Positions 33,360 to 42,869 of a stretch of 64,000 bases of DNA are shown piece by piece. The stretch comes from Acidobacteriota bacterium (GTDB lineage: Bacteria; Acidobacteriota; Aminicenantia; Aminicenantales; Saccharicenantaceae): NCBI GenBank assembly GCA_022711665.1, contig JAKLEN010000004.1, forward strand, positions 250,528-314,527, in the 5' to 3' direction. The notes under the pieces were generated by a model. It saw only the letters and a list, made by a program, of their open reading frames with translations, searched no databases and was not told the origin of the DNA. A program made the position numbers and the translations under genes. Within the stretch, counting starts at the first letter, position 1. Each line of letters begins with the position of its first letter.

Positions 33360-35453
33360 TCAGCGCCCGCCCTTCGGCTTGGCCGTCCTCTCCCCTTCGA
33401 CGACGACCTGGGAATAATCGGCGATCCCCAGCAGCATCTTCGAGATCGACTGGAGCAGCCCCAGCCGGTTCTGCCGGATCTTCTTGTCCTCGGCCATGAC
33501 CAGGACCTTCTCGAAGAAGGTGTTGAGCACCGGCTGGAGCTTGAAGATGATGCCCTGGGCCCTGGCGAAATCCCCCCGGGCGATCATCGGCTGGGCGTTG
33601 CTGCCGACGATGGACAGCGTCGAGGCCAGCTCGCGCTCCTCCTTCTCGACGAAGAGGTCGGCGTTGACCTTGGCCGCCGGCAGGCCCTTGAGGATGTTGT
33701 TGATGCGCTTGACCATGAGGATGAAGGGCTCGAACTGGGGGCTGGATTTCAGGGCGTCCAGGGCTTCGACCCGGGCCTGGACGTCCAGGATCTGGTCGAT
33801 GCCCGGACCCAGGGCCGCGTTGACGAGGTCATAGCGCCAGCCCTTCTTCTCCAGGATGAACCGCAGGCGGCCGGCGAAGAAGTCGAGGCAGGCGGCCTTG
33901 ACCTCCGGCCGGGCCAGGGTCAGCCGGTCGCCGTAAACGGCCAGGATGCGGTCGAGGAAGAGCGGGAACGAGAAGCGCAGCTTGCGGTCGAGGACGACCT
34001 TGCAGACGCCGTGGGCGTTGCGGCGCAGGCCGAACGGATCGCTCGATCCGCTGACCTGCAGGCCGACGCCGATGCCGCCGACGATCGAGTCCATCTTGTC
34101 GGCGATCGAGAGCAGGGCCCCGGCCGTCGTGGACGGCGAGGCGTCGTCGAGGCCGACCGGCTGGTAGTGCTCGTAGATGGCCTGGTGGACGGCCGGCGGC
34201 AAGCCTTCGGCCTTGGCGTACAGCCCGCCCATCCGGCCCTGGAGGCCGGAGAACTCCTTGACCATCTCGGTCAGCAGATCGGCCTTGCAGAGCGAGGCGG
34301 CCTCGACGGCGGCCTCGCGCTCCCCGGCCGCGCCGAGGCGGTCGCAGAGATAGCCGACGATCTTCTTCAGGCGCTGTGTCTTGTCCTCGTAGGTGCCGAG
34401 CTTTTCCTGGAAAAGGACGCTTTCGAGCCCCTCGGCCCGGTCGGCCAGCGGGACCTTGCGGTCCTGGTCCCAGAAGAAGCGGGCGTCCTCGAGCCGGGCC
34501 CGGAGGACCCTCTCGTTGCCGCGGCGGATGAGCCCCTTGGCGTCGGCCGGGGCGTCGGCAACGCCCAGGAAGTACGGCAGCTGCTTCTTGTCGCGGACGA
34601 CGGAGAAGAGCTTCTGGCCCTCGCGCATGGCCGTGGACAGGACCTCCAGGGGCAGGCTGAGGAAGCTCTCCGGGAAAGCCCCGAAGATGACCAGGGGGCA
34701 TTCGACGTTGAGGGTCAGGTCGTCGAGCAGCCCGGGGTCCGGATAGACCCTGGCCTTGACCGGGGCCAGGGCGGCCTCAATCTGGTCCAGGATCATCCGC
34801 CGCCGCTCCTCCGGGTCGATGATGACGGAGCTCTGGGCCAGGGCCTGGCGGTAGGACGCGAAGTCGGCGGCCTTGATCCGGCCGGGCGCGGCGATGCGGT
34901 GGCCGACGGTCTCGTCGCCGGCCTGAAAGCCGGCGAACGAGGCGGCCACTGGCGCGCCGCCGAAGACGCAGAGCAGGCCGTGGATCGGCCGGGAGAAGCG
35001 CAGGGGGCTCTCGGCCCAGCGCATCAGCTTGGGGAAGGCAAGCGAGCCCAGGACGCGGGGCACCGCGGCGGCCAGGATCTCGGCCGTCGGCGTGCCCTTG
35101 GCCCGGCGCGTGAAGCCGAGGTATTCGCCCTTGGGCGTCCGGACGGGCCCGAGCAGGCTCTCGTCGACGCCCTGGGAGCGGGCAAAGCCCTTGCCGGCCG
35201 GCGTCAGCGAGCCGTCGGGCGCCTTGGCGATGGCCAGGGGCGGCCCGGTGACGATCTCCTCGCGGTCCTCCTGGCCCTCGGCCAGGTCGCCCGTGACGAT
35301 CAGCCGGCGGGGCGTGGCCAGGGTCCGGAGCGACCGGACCTCGATGCGGGCCTCGTCGAGCTCGCGGCGGAAGCCGGACTCGAGCTGTTCGCGGGCCGAG
35401 CGGATATGGGAGGCCGGCAGCTCCTCGGTCAGCAGTTCGAGAAGGAATTCCAT
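33360..35453 (-). CDS. glyS: glycyl-tRNA synthetase beta subunit
   Basis: A 697-residue beta subunit of the tetrameric bacterial GlyRS. LLELLTEELPASHI at the N-terminus and the central FLGVAD and RLKKIVGYLC segments identify it. A DALR-type anticodon-binding region lies at the C-terminus. Together with GlyQ it charges tRNA-Gly. Its ATG overlaps the glyQ stop by one base (TGATG). It is the last gene of a six-gene glycine operon. Confidence 0.96.
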   Translation of the reverse strand: MEFLLELLTEELPASHIRSAREQLESGFRRELDEARIEVRSLRTLATPRRLIVTGDLAEGQEDREEIVTGPPLAIAKAPDGSLTPAGKGFARSQGVDESLLGPVRTPKGEYLGFTRRAKGTPTAEILAAAVPRVLGSLAFPKLMRWAESPLRFSRPIHGLLCVFGGAPVAASFAGFQAGDETVGHRIAAPGRIKAADFASYRQALAQSSVIIDPEERRRMILDQIEAALAPVKARVYPDPGLLDDLTLNVECPLVIFGAFPESFLSLPLEVLSTAMREGQKLFSVVRDKKQLPYFLGVADAPADAKGLIRRGNERVLRARLEDARFFWDQDRKVPLADRAEGLESVLFQEKLGTYEDKTQRLKKIVGYLCDRLGAAGEREAAVEAASLCKADLLTEMVKEFSGLQGRMGGLYAKAEGLPPAVHQAIYEHYQPVGLDDASPSTTAGALLSIADKMDSIVGGIGVGLQVSGSSDPFGLRRNAHGVCKVVLDRKLRFSFPLFLDRILAVYGDRLTLARPEVKAACLDFFAGRLRFILEKKGWRYDLVNAALGPGIDQILDVQARVEALDALKSSPQFEPFILMVKRINNILKGLPAAKVNADLFVEKEERELASTLSIVGSNAQPMIARGDFARAQGIIFKLQPVLNTFFEKVLVMAEDKKIRQNRLGLLQSISKMLLGIADYSQVVVEGERTAKPKGGR

Positions 35454-36301
35454 CAGGTCCCGTCCTTGCCGCCGGTATAGCGCCGGGCGATGTCGTTGAC
35501 CAGGGCCCGGATCTGGGAGATCATCTTGACCCGCTCCGTGACGCTGATGGCGCCGCGCGAGTCGAGCAGGTTGAAGTTGTGCGAGCACTTGAGGCACATG
35601 TCATAGGCTGGCAGCAGCAGGTCCTTGGCGATGAGCCGGCCCGCCTCCTTCTGGCAGGCGTTGAAGGCCTGCTTCAGCGCCGTCACCGAGGCGGCCTGGA
35701 AATTGTACTCGGAGAATTCCTTCTCCTCGCGGAGCCGGAGGTCCCTGTAGGTGACGTCGGCCGACCAGTCGAGGTCGTAGATATCGTCCTTCTGTTCGAG
35801 GAACATCTCCAGCCTCTCCAGGCCGTAGGTGATCTCGACGGGGACGGGGGCCAGCTCGATGCCGCCGCACTGCTGGAAATAGGTGAACTGGGTGATCTCC
35901 AGGCCGTCGAGCATGACTTGCCAGCCCACGCCCCAGGCCCCGATGGTCGGCGATTCCCAATTGTCCTCGTCGAAGCGCAGGTCGTGGTCCTCGAGGACGA
36001 CGCCGAGCGAGCGCAGGCTCCGGACGTAGATGTCCTGGATGGCGTCGGGCGACGGCTTCATGATGACCTGGTACTGGAAGTGCTTCTGGACCCGGTTGGG
36101 GTTCTCGCCGTAGCGGCCGTCATCGGGCCGCCGGGAGGGCTGGACATAGCCGACCCGCCAGGGCCGCTTGTCCAGGACGCGGAAGAAGGTGTCCGGGGTC
36201 ATGGTCCCGGCGCCCACCTCGACATCGTAGGTCTGGGCCAGATAGCAGCCCTGTCCGGCCCAGAACCGGTGCAGGCCGAGGATGAGGTCCTGGACGGACA
36301 T
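35453..36301 (-). CDS. glyQ: glycyl-tRNA synthetase alpha subunit
   Basis: A 282-residue catalytic alpha subunit. The opening [18 protein letters not shown] and the motif [19 protein letters not shown] are canonical. It starts on the base next to the gcvPB stop, with no gap, so it is translated as part of the glycine-cleavage transcript. Linking glycine charging with glycine breakdown in one mRNA is uncommon. Confidence 0.96.
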   Translation of the reverse strand: MSVQDLILGLHRFWAGQGCYLAQTYDVEVGAGTMTPDTFFRVLDKRPWRVGYVQPSRRPDDGRYGENPNRVQKHFQYQVIMKPSPDAIQDIYVRSLRSLGVVLEDHDLRFDEDNWESPTIGAWGVGWQVMLDGLEITQFTYFQQCGGIELAPVPVEITYGLERLEMFLEQKDDIYDLDWSADVTYRDLRLREEKEFSEYNFQAASVTALKQAFNACQKEAGRLIAKDLLLPAYDMCLKCSHNFNLLDSRGAISVTERVKMISQIRALVNDIARRYTGGKDGT

Positions 36302-37762
36302 CTAGTCCTTCTTCTCCCAGCGCAGGACCGGGAACTTGGCCGCCGCCACCTCGTCGAGCCGGCGGACGTAGGTGACGTGGGGCGCGTCGTGGAGGACCTG
36401 CGGGTTTTCCTTGGCCTCCCTGGCGATGGCCTTCATGGCCTCGATGAAGATGTCGATGTCGCGCCGGCTCTCGGTCTCGGTCGGCTCGATCATCAGGGCG
36501 CCGTGGACGATGAGCGGGAAGGACATCGTCGGCGGGTGCAGGCCGAAGTCGATGAGCCGCTTGGCGATGTCCAGGTTGGTGACGCCGTATTCCTTCTGGA
36601 GCTTGTCGGAGAAGACGCACTCATGCAGGGACGGCGTCTTGTACTTGAGATCGTACTCCCCTTCCAGGCTCTTGCGTATGTAGTTGGCGTTGAGGACGGC
36701 GTACTCGGCGATCTCGCGGACGCCCTTGGGCCCGAGCGACAGGATATAGCAGAGGGCCCGGACGAGGACCGCGAAATTGCCGTAGTAGGCCCGGATGCGG
36801 CCGATCGAGCGGGGCCGGTCGCCGTCGAGGGCGTAGCGCCCGTCCTTCTTCCCGGTGACGACGGGCAGCGGCAGGAAGGGCTCCAGCTCCTTCTTGACCC
36901 CGACCGGCCCGGCGCCCGGACCGCCGCCGCCATGCGGCGTCGAGAACGTCTTGTGCAGGTTGATGTGCATGACGTCGACGCCCATGTCGCCGGGGCGGAC
37001 GATCCCGGTCAGGGCGTTCATGTTGGCCCCGTCCATATAGAGGAGGCCGCCCCGGGAATGGACGATCTCGGCGATCCGGCAGATGTCGGACTCGAAGACG
37101 CCCAGGGTGTTGGGGTTGGTGAGCATGAGGGCGGCCACCTCGTCGGTCATCTCCCGCTCGAGAGAAGCCAGGTCGATGGTGCCCTTCTCGTTGGACTTGA
37201 TCTCCCTGACCGTGTAGCCGCAGATATGGGCCGACGACGGGTTGGTGCCGTGGGCCGAGTCCGGGATGAGGACGATCTTGCGGGCGTTGCCCCGGGCCTC
37301 GAGGGCGGCCCGGACGAGCATCATGCCGGTCAGCTCGCCGTGGGCGCCGGCCGCCGGGAAGAGGGTGAAGGCGTCCATGCCGGCGATCCGGCAGAGGCAG
37401 GTCTCGAGCGTCTTGATGAGCTCGAGGTTGCCCTGGACCAGGTCGGCCGGGGCCAGCGGGTGCGAGCCGGCGAAGGCCGGCAGGGCGCACAGCCGCTCGT
37501 TGACCTTGGGGTTGTACTTCATCGTGCACGAGCCGAGCGGATAGAAGCCCATGTCGACGCAGTAGTTCTTCTGGGACAGGCGGGTGAAGTGGCGGGTGAT
37601 CTCGGTCTCGGAGACCTCGGGAAAGCCTTCGATCTCCCGCCTGACGGGCACGCCGGCCAGCAGGTCCCGCTTCTCCGGGACGTCCAGGGCGGGCAGCTCG
37701 ACGGCCCGCTTGCCGGCCGCGCTGATCTCGAACACCAGGGGTTCGCGGATCTCGTTGATCAT
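36302..37762 (-). CDS. gcvPB: glycine decarboxylase P-protein subunit 2
   Basis: A 486-residue C-terminal half of the PLP-dependent glycine decarboxylase. The Schiff-base lysine is in INLHKTFSTPHGGGGPGAGP. It pairs with GcvPA to release CO2 from glycine and pass the aminomethyl group to lipoyl-GcvH. The ATG overlaps the gcvPA stop (ATGA). The split P-protein is common in Firmicutes, Thermotogae and many anaerobes. Confidence 0.96.
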   Translation of the reverse strand: MINEIREPLVFEISAAGKRAVELPALDVPEKRDLLAGVPVRREIEGFPEVSETEITRHFTRLSQKNYCVDMGFYPLGSCTMKYNPKVNERLCALPAFAGSHPLAPADLVQGNLELIKTLETCLCRIAGMDAFTLFPAAGAHGELTGMMLVRAALEARGNARKIVLIPDSAHGTNPSSAHICGYTVREIKSNEKGTIDLASLEREMTDEVAALMLTNPNTLGVFESDICRIAEIVHSRGGLLYMDGANMNALTGIVRPGDMGVDVMHINLHKTFSTPHGGGGPGAGPVGVKKELEPFLPLPVVTGKKDGRYALDGDRPRSIGRIRAYYGNFAVLVRALCYILSLGPKGVREIAEYAVLNANYIRKSLEGEYDLKYKTPSLHECVFSDKLQKEYGVTNLDIAKRLIDFGLHPPTMSFPLIVHGALMIEPTETESRRDIDIFIEAMKAIAREAKENPQVLHDAPHVTYVRRLDEVAAAKFPVLRWEKKD

Positions 37763-39105
37763 GACAGGACCTCCTGGAGCGCCCGGACCAGCCGGTCGAT
37801 CTCGTCCTTCGTCCTGAGCTCGGTGACGCAGACGAGGGCCGCGTTCCCGAGGCCGGGATAGGCGGCCTCGAGGCCGTAGCCTCCGATGATGCCCCGGGCC
37901 CGGAGCCCGGCGTCGACCGCGGCCCAGGGCCGTGGAAGCTCGATCGCGAACTCGTTGAACACCGGTCCGCTGAACTTCCTCTTCACCCCCTTGACGGCCG
38001 CCAGCCGGTCGGCGGCGTAGGCCGCCTTCTGGGCGTTCTGCCAGGCCATCTCCCGCAGGCCCTGCTTGCCCAGGGTCTCCATGAAGACGGTCGCCCGGAG
38101 GGCGCAGAGGGCCTCGTTGCTGCAGATGTTCGACGTGGCCCGCTCGCGGCGGATGTGCTGTTCGCGGGTCGAGAGGGTCAGGACGAAGCCGCGCCGGCCG
38201 TCCCTGTCGACGGTCTGGCCGGTGATCCGGCCTGGCATCTGGCGGAGAAATTCCTTGCGGCAGGCCATGAAGCCGAGGTAGGGACCGCCGAAGCTGACCG
38301 GCAGGCCCAGCGACTGGGCCTCGCCGCTGACGATGTCGGCCCCGAGCTTCCCGGGAGCCTCGAGCAGACCCAGCGACAGGGCCTCGGCGACGACGGCCAC
38401 GGACAGGGCCTTGACGGCGTGAGCGGCTTCCGACAGGGCCCGGACGTCCTCGATGATCCCGAAGAAATTGGGCGACTGGCAGACGACGGCGGCCGTCTTG
38501 TCGTCGAGGGCGCCGGCCAGGGCGTCCCTGTCGAGCCGCCCGTCGGGCCCGAAGCCGATCTCGACCGCCTCGATGCCGAGGTTCCGGATGTAGGTCCGGA
38601 TGACGTCGCGGTACTGGGGATGGATCGAGCCGGCCACGAGGACCTTGTTCCGCCCCGTGATCCGCTGGGCCATCAGGACGGCTTCGGCCGCGCCGGTGGA
38701 GCCGTCGTAGAGGGAGTCGTTGGCGATGTCCAGGCCGGTGAGCTGGCAGACGAGGGTCTGGAATTCGAAGACGGCCTGGAGGGTGCCCTGGCTGACCTCG
38801 GGCTGGTAGGGCGTGTAGGGGCTGAGGAACTCGCCCCGGGAGGTCAGGTAGTCGACGACCGTCGGGATGAAGTGTTCGTAGGCCCCGCCGCCGAGGAACG
38901 AGAGCAGGGCGGGCCCGTCGTTCTTCCGGCCGATCGCCTCGACGCTCCGGACGAGCTCGATCTCGGACTGGGCCGGCGGCAGGTCGAGCGGCCGCTTCAG
39001 CCGGATGGCCTCGGGGATGCAGCCGAACAGGTCGTCGATCGAACCGGCGCCGGCCCGGGCCAGCATCTCCGCTTTGTCCTTGTCGCTGAGGGAGAGATAG
39101 CTCAT
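37759..39105 (-). CDS. gcvPA: glycine decarboxylase P-protein subunit 1
   Basis: A 448-residue N-terminal half of glycine decarboxylase. YTPYQPEVSQGTLQAVFEFQ and the region NDSLYDGSTGAAEA are typical. It forms a heterotetramer with GcvPB. It begins 33 bases after gcvH. Confidence 0.96.
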   Translation of the reverse strand: MSYLSLSDKDKAEMLARAGAGSIDDLFGCIPEAIRLKRPLDLPPAQSEIELVRSVEAIGRKNDGPALLSFLGGGAYEHFIPTVVDYLTSRGEFLSPYTPYQPEVSQGTLQAVFEFQTLVCQLTGLDIANDSLYDGSTGAAEAVLMAQRITGRNKVLVAGSIHPQYRDVIRTYIRNLGIEAVEIGFGPDGRLDRDALAGALDDKTAAVVCQSPNFFGIIEDVRALSEAAHAVKALSVAVVAEALSLGLLEAPGKLGADIVSGEAQSLGLPVSFGGPYLGFMACRKEFLRQMPGRITGQTVDRDGRRGFVLTLSTREQHIRRERATSNICSNEALCALRATVFMETLGKQGLREMAWQNAQKAAYAADRLAAVKGVKRKFSGPVFNEFAIELPRPWAAVDAGLRARGIIGGYGLEAAYPGLGNAALVCVTELRTKDEIDRLVRALQEVLS

Positions 39106-39138
39106 GAACGGAATCCCCTTGTCAGGCCGGAACGGGCC

Positions 39139-39525
39139 TCAGTGCTCGAGACCCTCCAGGAATTTCTCGTAATCGCCAACCGACAACAGGCCGTCGAGGT
39201 CCTTCTTGTCCTTGATCTTGATGCGGACGATCCAGCCCTGGCCGTGCGGGTCCTTGTTGAGGAGGTCGGCCGCCTGGCCGAGGGCCTCGTTGACCGCCGT
39301 GACCACGCCGGGGACGGGGGTGTAGACGTCCGAGACCGACTTCACGGACTCGACGACGCCGATGGACTGGCGGACCGCCAGCTCCTTGCCGACGGCAGGC
39401 AGCTCGACGTAGATTATGTCCCCGAGCTGGTGCTGGGCGAAGTCGGTGATGCCGATGACGCCTTCGTCCCCCTCGACCTTGATCCACTCGTGTTCCTTGG
39501 TGTAGCGGAAATCGTTCGGATACAT
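39139..39525 (-). CDS. gcvH: glycine cleavage system H protein
   Basis: A 128-residue lipoyl carrier protein. The lipoylated lysine is in ESVKSVSDVYTPVPG; YTKEHEWIKVEG opens the fold as usual. It shuttles the aminomethyl group between the P, T and L proteins. AAGGAG precedes the ATG. No lipoyl-synthesis or L-protein gene lies in the window. Confidence 0.97.
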   Translation of the reverse strand: MYPNDFRYTKEHEWIKVEGDEGVIGITDFAQHQLGDIIYVELPAVGKELAVRQSIGVVESVKSVSDVYTPVPGVVTAVNEALGQAADLLNKDPHGQGWIVRIKIKDKKDLDGLLSVGDYEKFLEGLEH

Positions 39526-39550
39526 GGAATCCTCCTTGGTGACCGGATCG

Positions 39551-40642
39551 TTATTTCTTGGCCCTTTTGTAGAAGGGCGTGGGGATGACGCGAGCCTTGG
39601 TCCGCTTGCCGCGGATCTCGATCTCGAACTCGGTGCCGACGGCCGTGCCGTCGATGGGCAGGTAGACGAGGCCGAGGGCCTTCTTCAGGTACGGCGCGAA
39701 CGTCCCGGAGGCGACGTCGCCGACGCGCTGGCCATGGTAATAGACCGGATAATGCGGCCGGGCGATGCCGGGCTCGGCCATCTCGAAGCCGGCAAGCTTG
39801 CGGGTCAGGCCCTCGGCCAGCTGCTTCTCGATGACCGGCCTGCCCAGGAAATCGCCCTTCTGCAGCTTGACGATCCACTTGAGGTCGGCCTCGAGGACGG
39901 TCGTCTTGTCCGAGATGTCGTTGCCGTAGAGCATCAGCTTGGCCTCGAGCCGGAGCGTGTCGCGGGCGCCCAGGCCGATGGGCAGCAGGCCCTGGGGCTT
40001 CCCGGCCTCGATAAGACCGGTCCAGATGACCTGCGGCTCGGGATCGGTCGTGTAGATCTCGAAGCCGTCCTCCCCGGTGTAGCCGGTCCGGGAGACGAGG
40101 CAGGGCTTGCCGGCGACCTTGCCCCTGGCCCAGTGGAAGGACTTCATCGAAGCCAGGTCGATGTCGGTCAGCGGCCGGAGGATGGCCTCGGCCAGCGGGC
40201 CCTGGATGGCCACCTGGGAGGTGGCGTCGCTCTGGTGCTCGACCTTGACGTCGAAGCCCTGGGTGTGGCCGGCGATCCAGGCGAAGTCCTTGTCGTCGTT
40301 GGCCGCGTTGACGACCAGGAAGTATTCCTCGGGACCCATGCAGTAGACCAGCATGTCGTCGACGAAGGTCGATTCGGGCGTCATCAGTGCCGTGTACTGG
40401 ACCTGGCCGGGGACGAGCTTGCCGGCATCGTTGGGGGTCAGCCATTGGACAAAGGCCAGGGCATCCTTGCCCGTGACCAGGACCTCGCCCATGTGGCTGA
40501 CGTCGAACAGGCCGGCCTTGGTCCGCACGGCCAGATGCTCGGGGATGATGCCCGAGTACTCGACCGGCATCTCCCAGCCGCAGAACTCGATCATCTTGCC
40601 GCCCAGACGTTTGTGCAGTTCGTTGAAGCGGGTCTTCTTCAT
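39551..40642 (-). CDS. gcvT: glycine cleavage system T protein (aminomethyltransferase)
   Basis: A 363-residue folate-dependent aminomethyltransferase that yields methylene-THF and ammonia. FCGWEMPVEY, DVSHMGE and SRTGYTGEDGFEIY are canonical. The ATG at 40642 follows AAAGGAT; the longer frame upstream lies in the promoter. It is the first gene of the operon. The predicted leader is about 23 bases, too short for a glycine riboswitch. Confidence 0.96.
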   Translation of the reverse strand: MKKTRFNELHKRLGGKMIEFCGWEMPVEYSGIIPEHLAVRTKAGLFDVSHMGEVLVTGKDALAFVQWLTPNDAGKLVPGQVQYTALMTPESTFVDDMLVYCMGPEEYFLVVNAANDDKDFAWIAGHTQGFDVKVEHQSDATSQVAIQGPLAEAILRPLTDIDLASMKSFHWARGKVAGKPCLVSRTGYTGEDGFEIYTTDPEPQVIWTGLIEAGKPQGLLPIGLGARDTLRLEAKLMLYGNDISDKTTVLEADLKWIVKLQKGDFLGRPVIEKQLAEGLTRKLAGFEMAEPGIARPHYPVYYHGQRVGDVASGTFAPYLKKALGLVYLPIDGTAVGTEFEIEIRGKRTKARVIPTPFYKRAKK

Positions 40643-40671
40643 GGTTTGAATCCTTTCTCGGAAGAAGACCA

Positions 40672-40700
40672 AAATTACCACAACTCGCGGACGCGTTCAA
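40672..40700 (-). promoter_or_regulatory. promoter of the glycine operon
   Basis: Minus strand TTGAAC, 17 bases, TAATTT. Transcription would start near 40665, leaving no space for a riboswitch. Confidence 0.6.
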
Positions 40701-40857
40701 GGGACCGATCACGGCTCGGTCGCCGGCTCGCGGCCCGGCGGATGTCCGCCGGTCACATCTTCCCCAATATGTTCCGCGGCATCCTGGTCCCGGGCCGCCG
40801 GCCGCGCTTCCGCTGGCCCCGCGTCGAAGAATCCGCTCCCCGCCAGTCGGCGTTCTT

Positions 40858-40866
40858 TGCTATAAT
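40858..40866 (+). promoter_or_regulatory. extended -10 promoter of argS
   Basis: TGC followed directly by TATAAT, ending ten bases before ATG 40877. No convincing -35. An in-frame ATG at 40865 overlaps the box and is rejected as the start. Confidence 0.5.
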
Positions 40867-40876
40867 GGGGAGCCAA

Positions 40877-42817
40877 ATGATCACCTTCAAAGACCGTCTC
40901 AAAGCCGCCGTCCTCGAACGCCTGAAGCCCGCTTTCCCGGTCGCCCTCGAGGACCTCGACCTGGCCCCGACGCCCGACCCGAAGATGGGCGACCTGGCCC
41001 TGACCTTCCCCTTCCAGCTGGCCAAGAAGCTCAAAAAGGCTCCCCGGGCCATCGCCCAGGAGGCCGCTCCCCTGCTCGCCGGGATCCCCGGCGTCGCCGG
41101 AACCGTCGTGGCCGGCGCCGGGTTCCTCAACCTCAGGCTCGACAGATCCGCCGTTCTGGCCGAGACGCTCCGCCTGGCCGGCCGCACCGACCTGGCCGCC
41201 GAAGAGGGCAAGATCGTCATCGAGCACACCAACATCAACCCGAACAAGGCCGCCCACATCGGCCATCTGCGCAACGCCTGCCTCGGCGATACGCTGGCCC
41301 GATGCCTCCGCTACAAGGGCGAGCCGGTCGAGGTCCAGAATTACATCGACGACACCGGCGTCCAGGTCGTCGACGTCGTCTTCGGCTTCATGGAGCTGGA
41401 GAAGAGATCGCTCGAGGATCTGGAGCGGCTGCCCGGCAGGTTCGACTACTACTGCTGGGACCTCTACGCCCGGGTCTCGGCCTACCTGGCCGGGCATCCC
41501 GAGGCCCAGGCCCGCAAGTCCGAGATCACGAAGAGGATCGAGCACGGCCAGGATCCCGAATACGGCCTGTCCCGCTACGTCTCGCGGCGCATCGTCCGGG
41601 CTCACCTAGCAACCATGGCCCGCCTGGGCATCGGCTACGACGTCCTGCCCTGCGAGAGCACCATCCTGCACCTGAAGTTCTGGGACAGGGCCTTCGAGCT
41701 GCTAAAGGAGAGGCGGGCCATCTATCTGGCCGCGGAGGGCGATAACAAGGGCTGCTGGGTCATGCGCCTGGAGGAGGACGAGGAGCGGGAGAAGGTCATC
41801 GTCCGCTCGGACGGCACCGTGACCTACGTCGGCAAGGATATCGCCTACCAGCTCTGGAAGTTCGGCCTGCTCGGCCGCGACTTCTTCTATGAGCCTTTCT
41901 CCGTCGAGAACGGCCGGACGCTCTGGATCTCGACCGCGGCGCCTTCCAACGGCGGCGCCCCGGCCTTCGGCCGGGCGACCAAGGTCTACAACGTCATCGA
42001 TACCCGCCAGGCTTATCTCCAGAAGGTGGTCGTCCAGGGCCTGCGGGCCCTCAAGTACGAGGCCCAGGCGGCCCAGTCCGTCCATTTCTCCTACGAGATG
42101 GTGGCCCTTTCCCCCAAGAGCCTGGACGAGCTCGGCTACGCCGCCACGGACGAGGAGAAGGAGCGCTCCTTCCTCGAGGTCTCCGGCCGCAAGGGGCTGG
42201 GGGTCAAGGCCGACGACCTTCTCGACCGGCTCGAGGCCAAGGCCCTGGCCGAGATCGAGAAGCGGGACCCGGACCGGCCCGACGCCGACCGGCGCCGGAC
42301 GGCCCGCGACATCGCCACCGGGGCCCTGCGCTATTTCATGCTCAAGTACGCCCGCAACTCCCTCATCGTCTTCGATTTCGAGGAGGCCTTGAGCTTCGAG
42401 GGCGAGACCGGGCCCTATCTCCAGTACACGGCCGTCCGCCTGGCCGGCATCTTCCGCAAGCTCAAGGAGCGCTTCGGCCTGGGCGAGGCCGACATCCGGC
42501 CCCCTGCCGGCGGCGCGCTCCTCATCCCGCCCGGCCTGGCCGAGGCCGAGGCGGCCGACTCCTGGGACCTCATCCTGACCGCCGCCTCCCTGGAAGAGGA
42601 GGTCCTGCGCTCCATCGCCGCCCTGGAGCTCTCCCACCTGGCCAAGTTCGCCTTCCTCCTCTGCCAGAAGCTCAACGGCTATTACCATAAATACCCGGTC
42701 CTGGCCGAGCAGGACGCCGGCCTCCGGTCTTTCCGCCTGCTCGTCCTGAAGACCGTCAAGGACCAGCTCATCACGGCCCTGGGGCTCATGGGCATCCAGC
42801 CGCCGGAGCGCATGTAA
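40877..42817 (+). CDS. argS: arginyl-tRNA synthetase
   Basis: A 646-residue class I synthetase charging tRNA-Arg. The HIGH motif is at 127-130 (NKAAHIGHLRNA), preceded by the ~110-residue N-terminal Add-1 domain; the C-terminal DALR anticodon-binding domain shows LAKFAFLLCQKLNGYYHKY. The KMSKS-equivalent is degenerate, as in many ArgRS. GGGGAG lies seven bases before the ATG. It diverges from gcvT. Confidence 0.95.
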   Translation: MITFKDRLKAAVLERLKPAFPVALEDLDLAPTPDPKMGDLALTFPFQLAKKLKKAPRAIAQEAAPLLAGIPGVAGTVVAGAGFLNLRLDRSAVLAETLRLAGRTDLAAEEGKIVIEHTNINPNKAAHIGHLRNACLGDTLARCLRYKGEPVEVQNYIDDTGVQVVDVVFGFMELEKRSLEDLERLPGRFDYYCWDLYARVSAYLAGHPEAQARKSEITKRIEHGQDPEYGLSRYVSRRIVRAHLATMARLGIGYDVLPCESTILHLKFWDRAFELLKERRAIYLAAEGDNKGCWVMRLEEDEEREKVIVRSDGTVTYVGKDIAYQLWKFGLLGRDFFYEPFSVENGRTLWISTAAPSNGGAPAFGRATKVYNVIDTRQAYLQKVVVQGLRALKYEAQAAQSVHFSYEMVALSPKSLDELGYAATDEEKERSFLEVSGRKGLGVKADDLLDRLEAKALAEIEKRDPDRPDADRRRTARDIATGALRYFMLKYARNSLIVFDFEEALSFEGETGPYLQYTAVRLAGIFRKLKERFGLGEADIRPPAGGALLIPPGLAEAEAADSWDLILTAASLEEEVLRSIAALELSHLAKFAFLLCQKLNGYYHKYPVLAEQDAGLRSFRLLVLKTVKDQLITALGLMGIQPPERM

Positions 42818-42869
42818 CGCAACCCCTCCCGCCCGTCGGAGGTTTGAGAACCTTATAGCGGAGGTGAAC

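Noticed and set aside
35579..37861. 760-residue open frame opposite glyQ-gcvPB
   Set aside because: Antisense shadow of two certain genes; composition is that of reverse-read GC-rich codons.
40643..40876. Glycine riboswitch before gcvT
   Set aside because: The likely promoter starts the transcript only about 23 bases before gcvT, and no tandem aptamer-like fold is seen in the gap.
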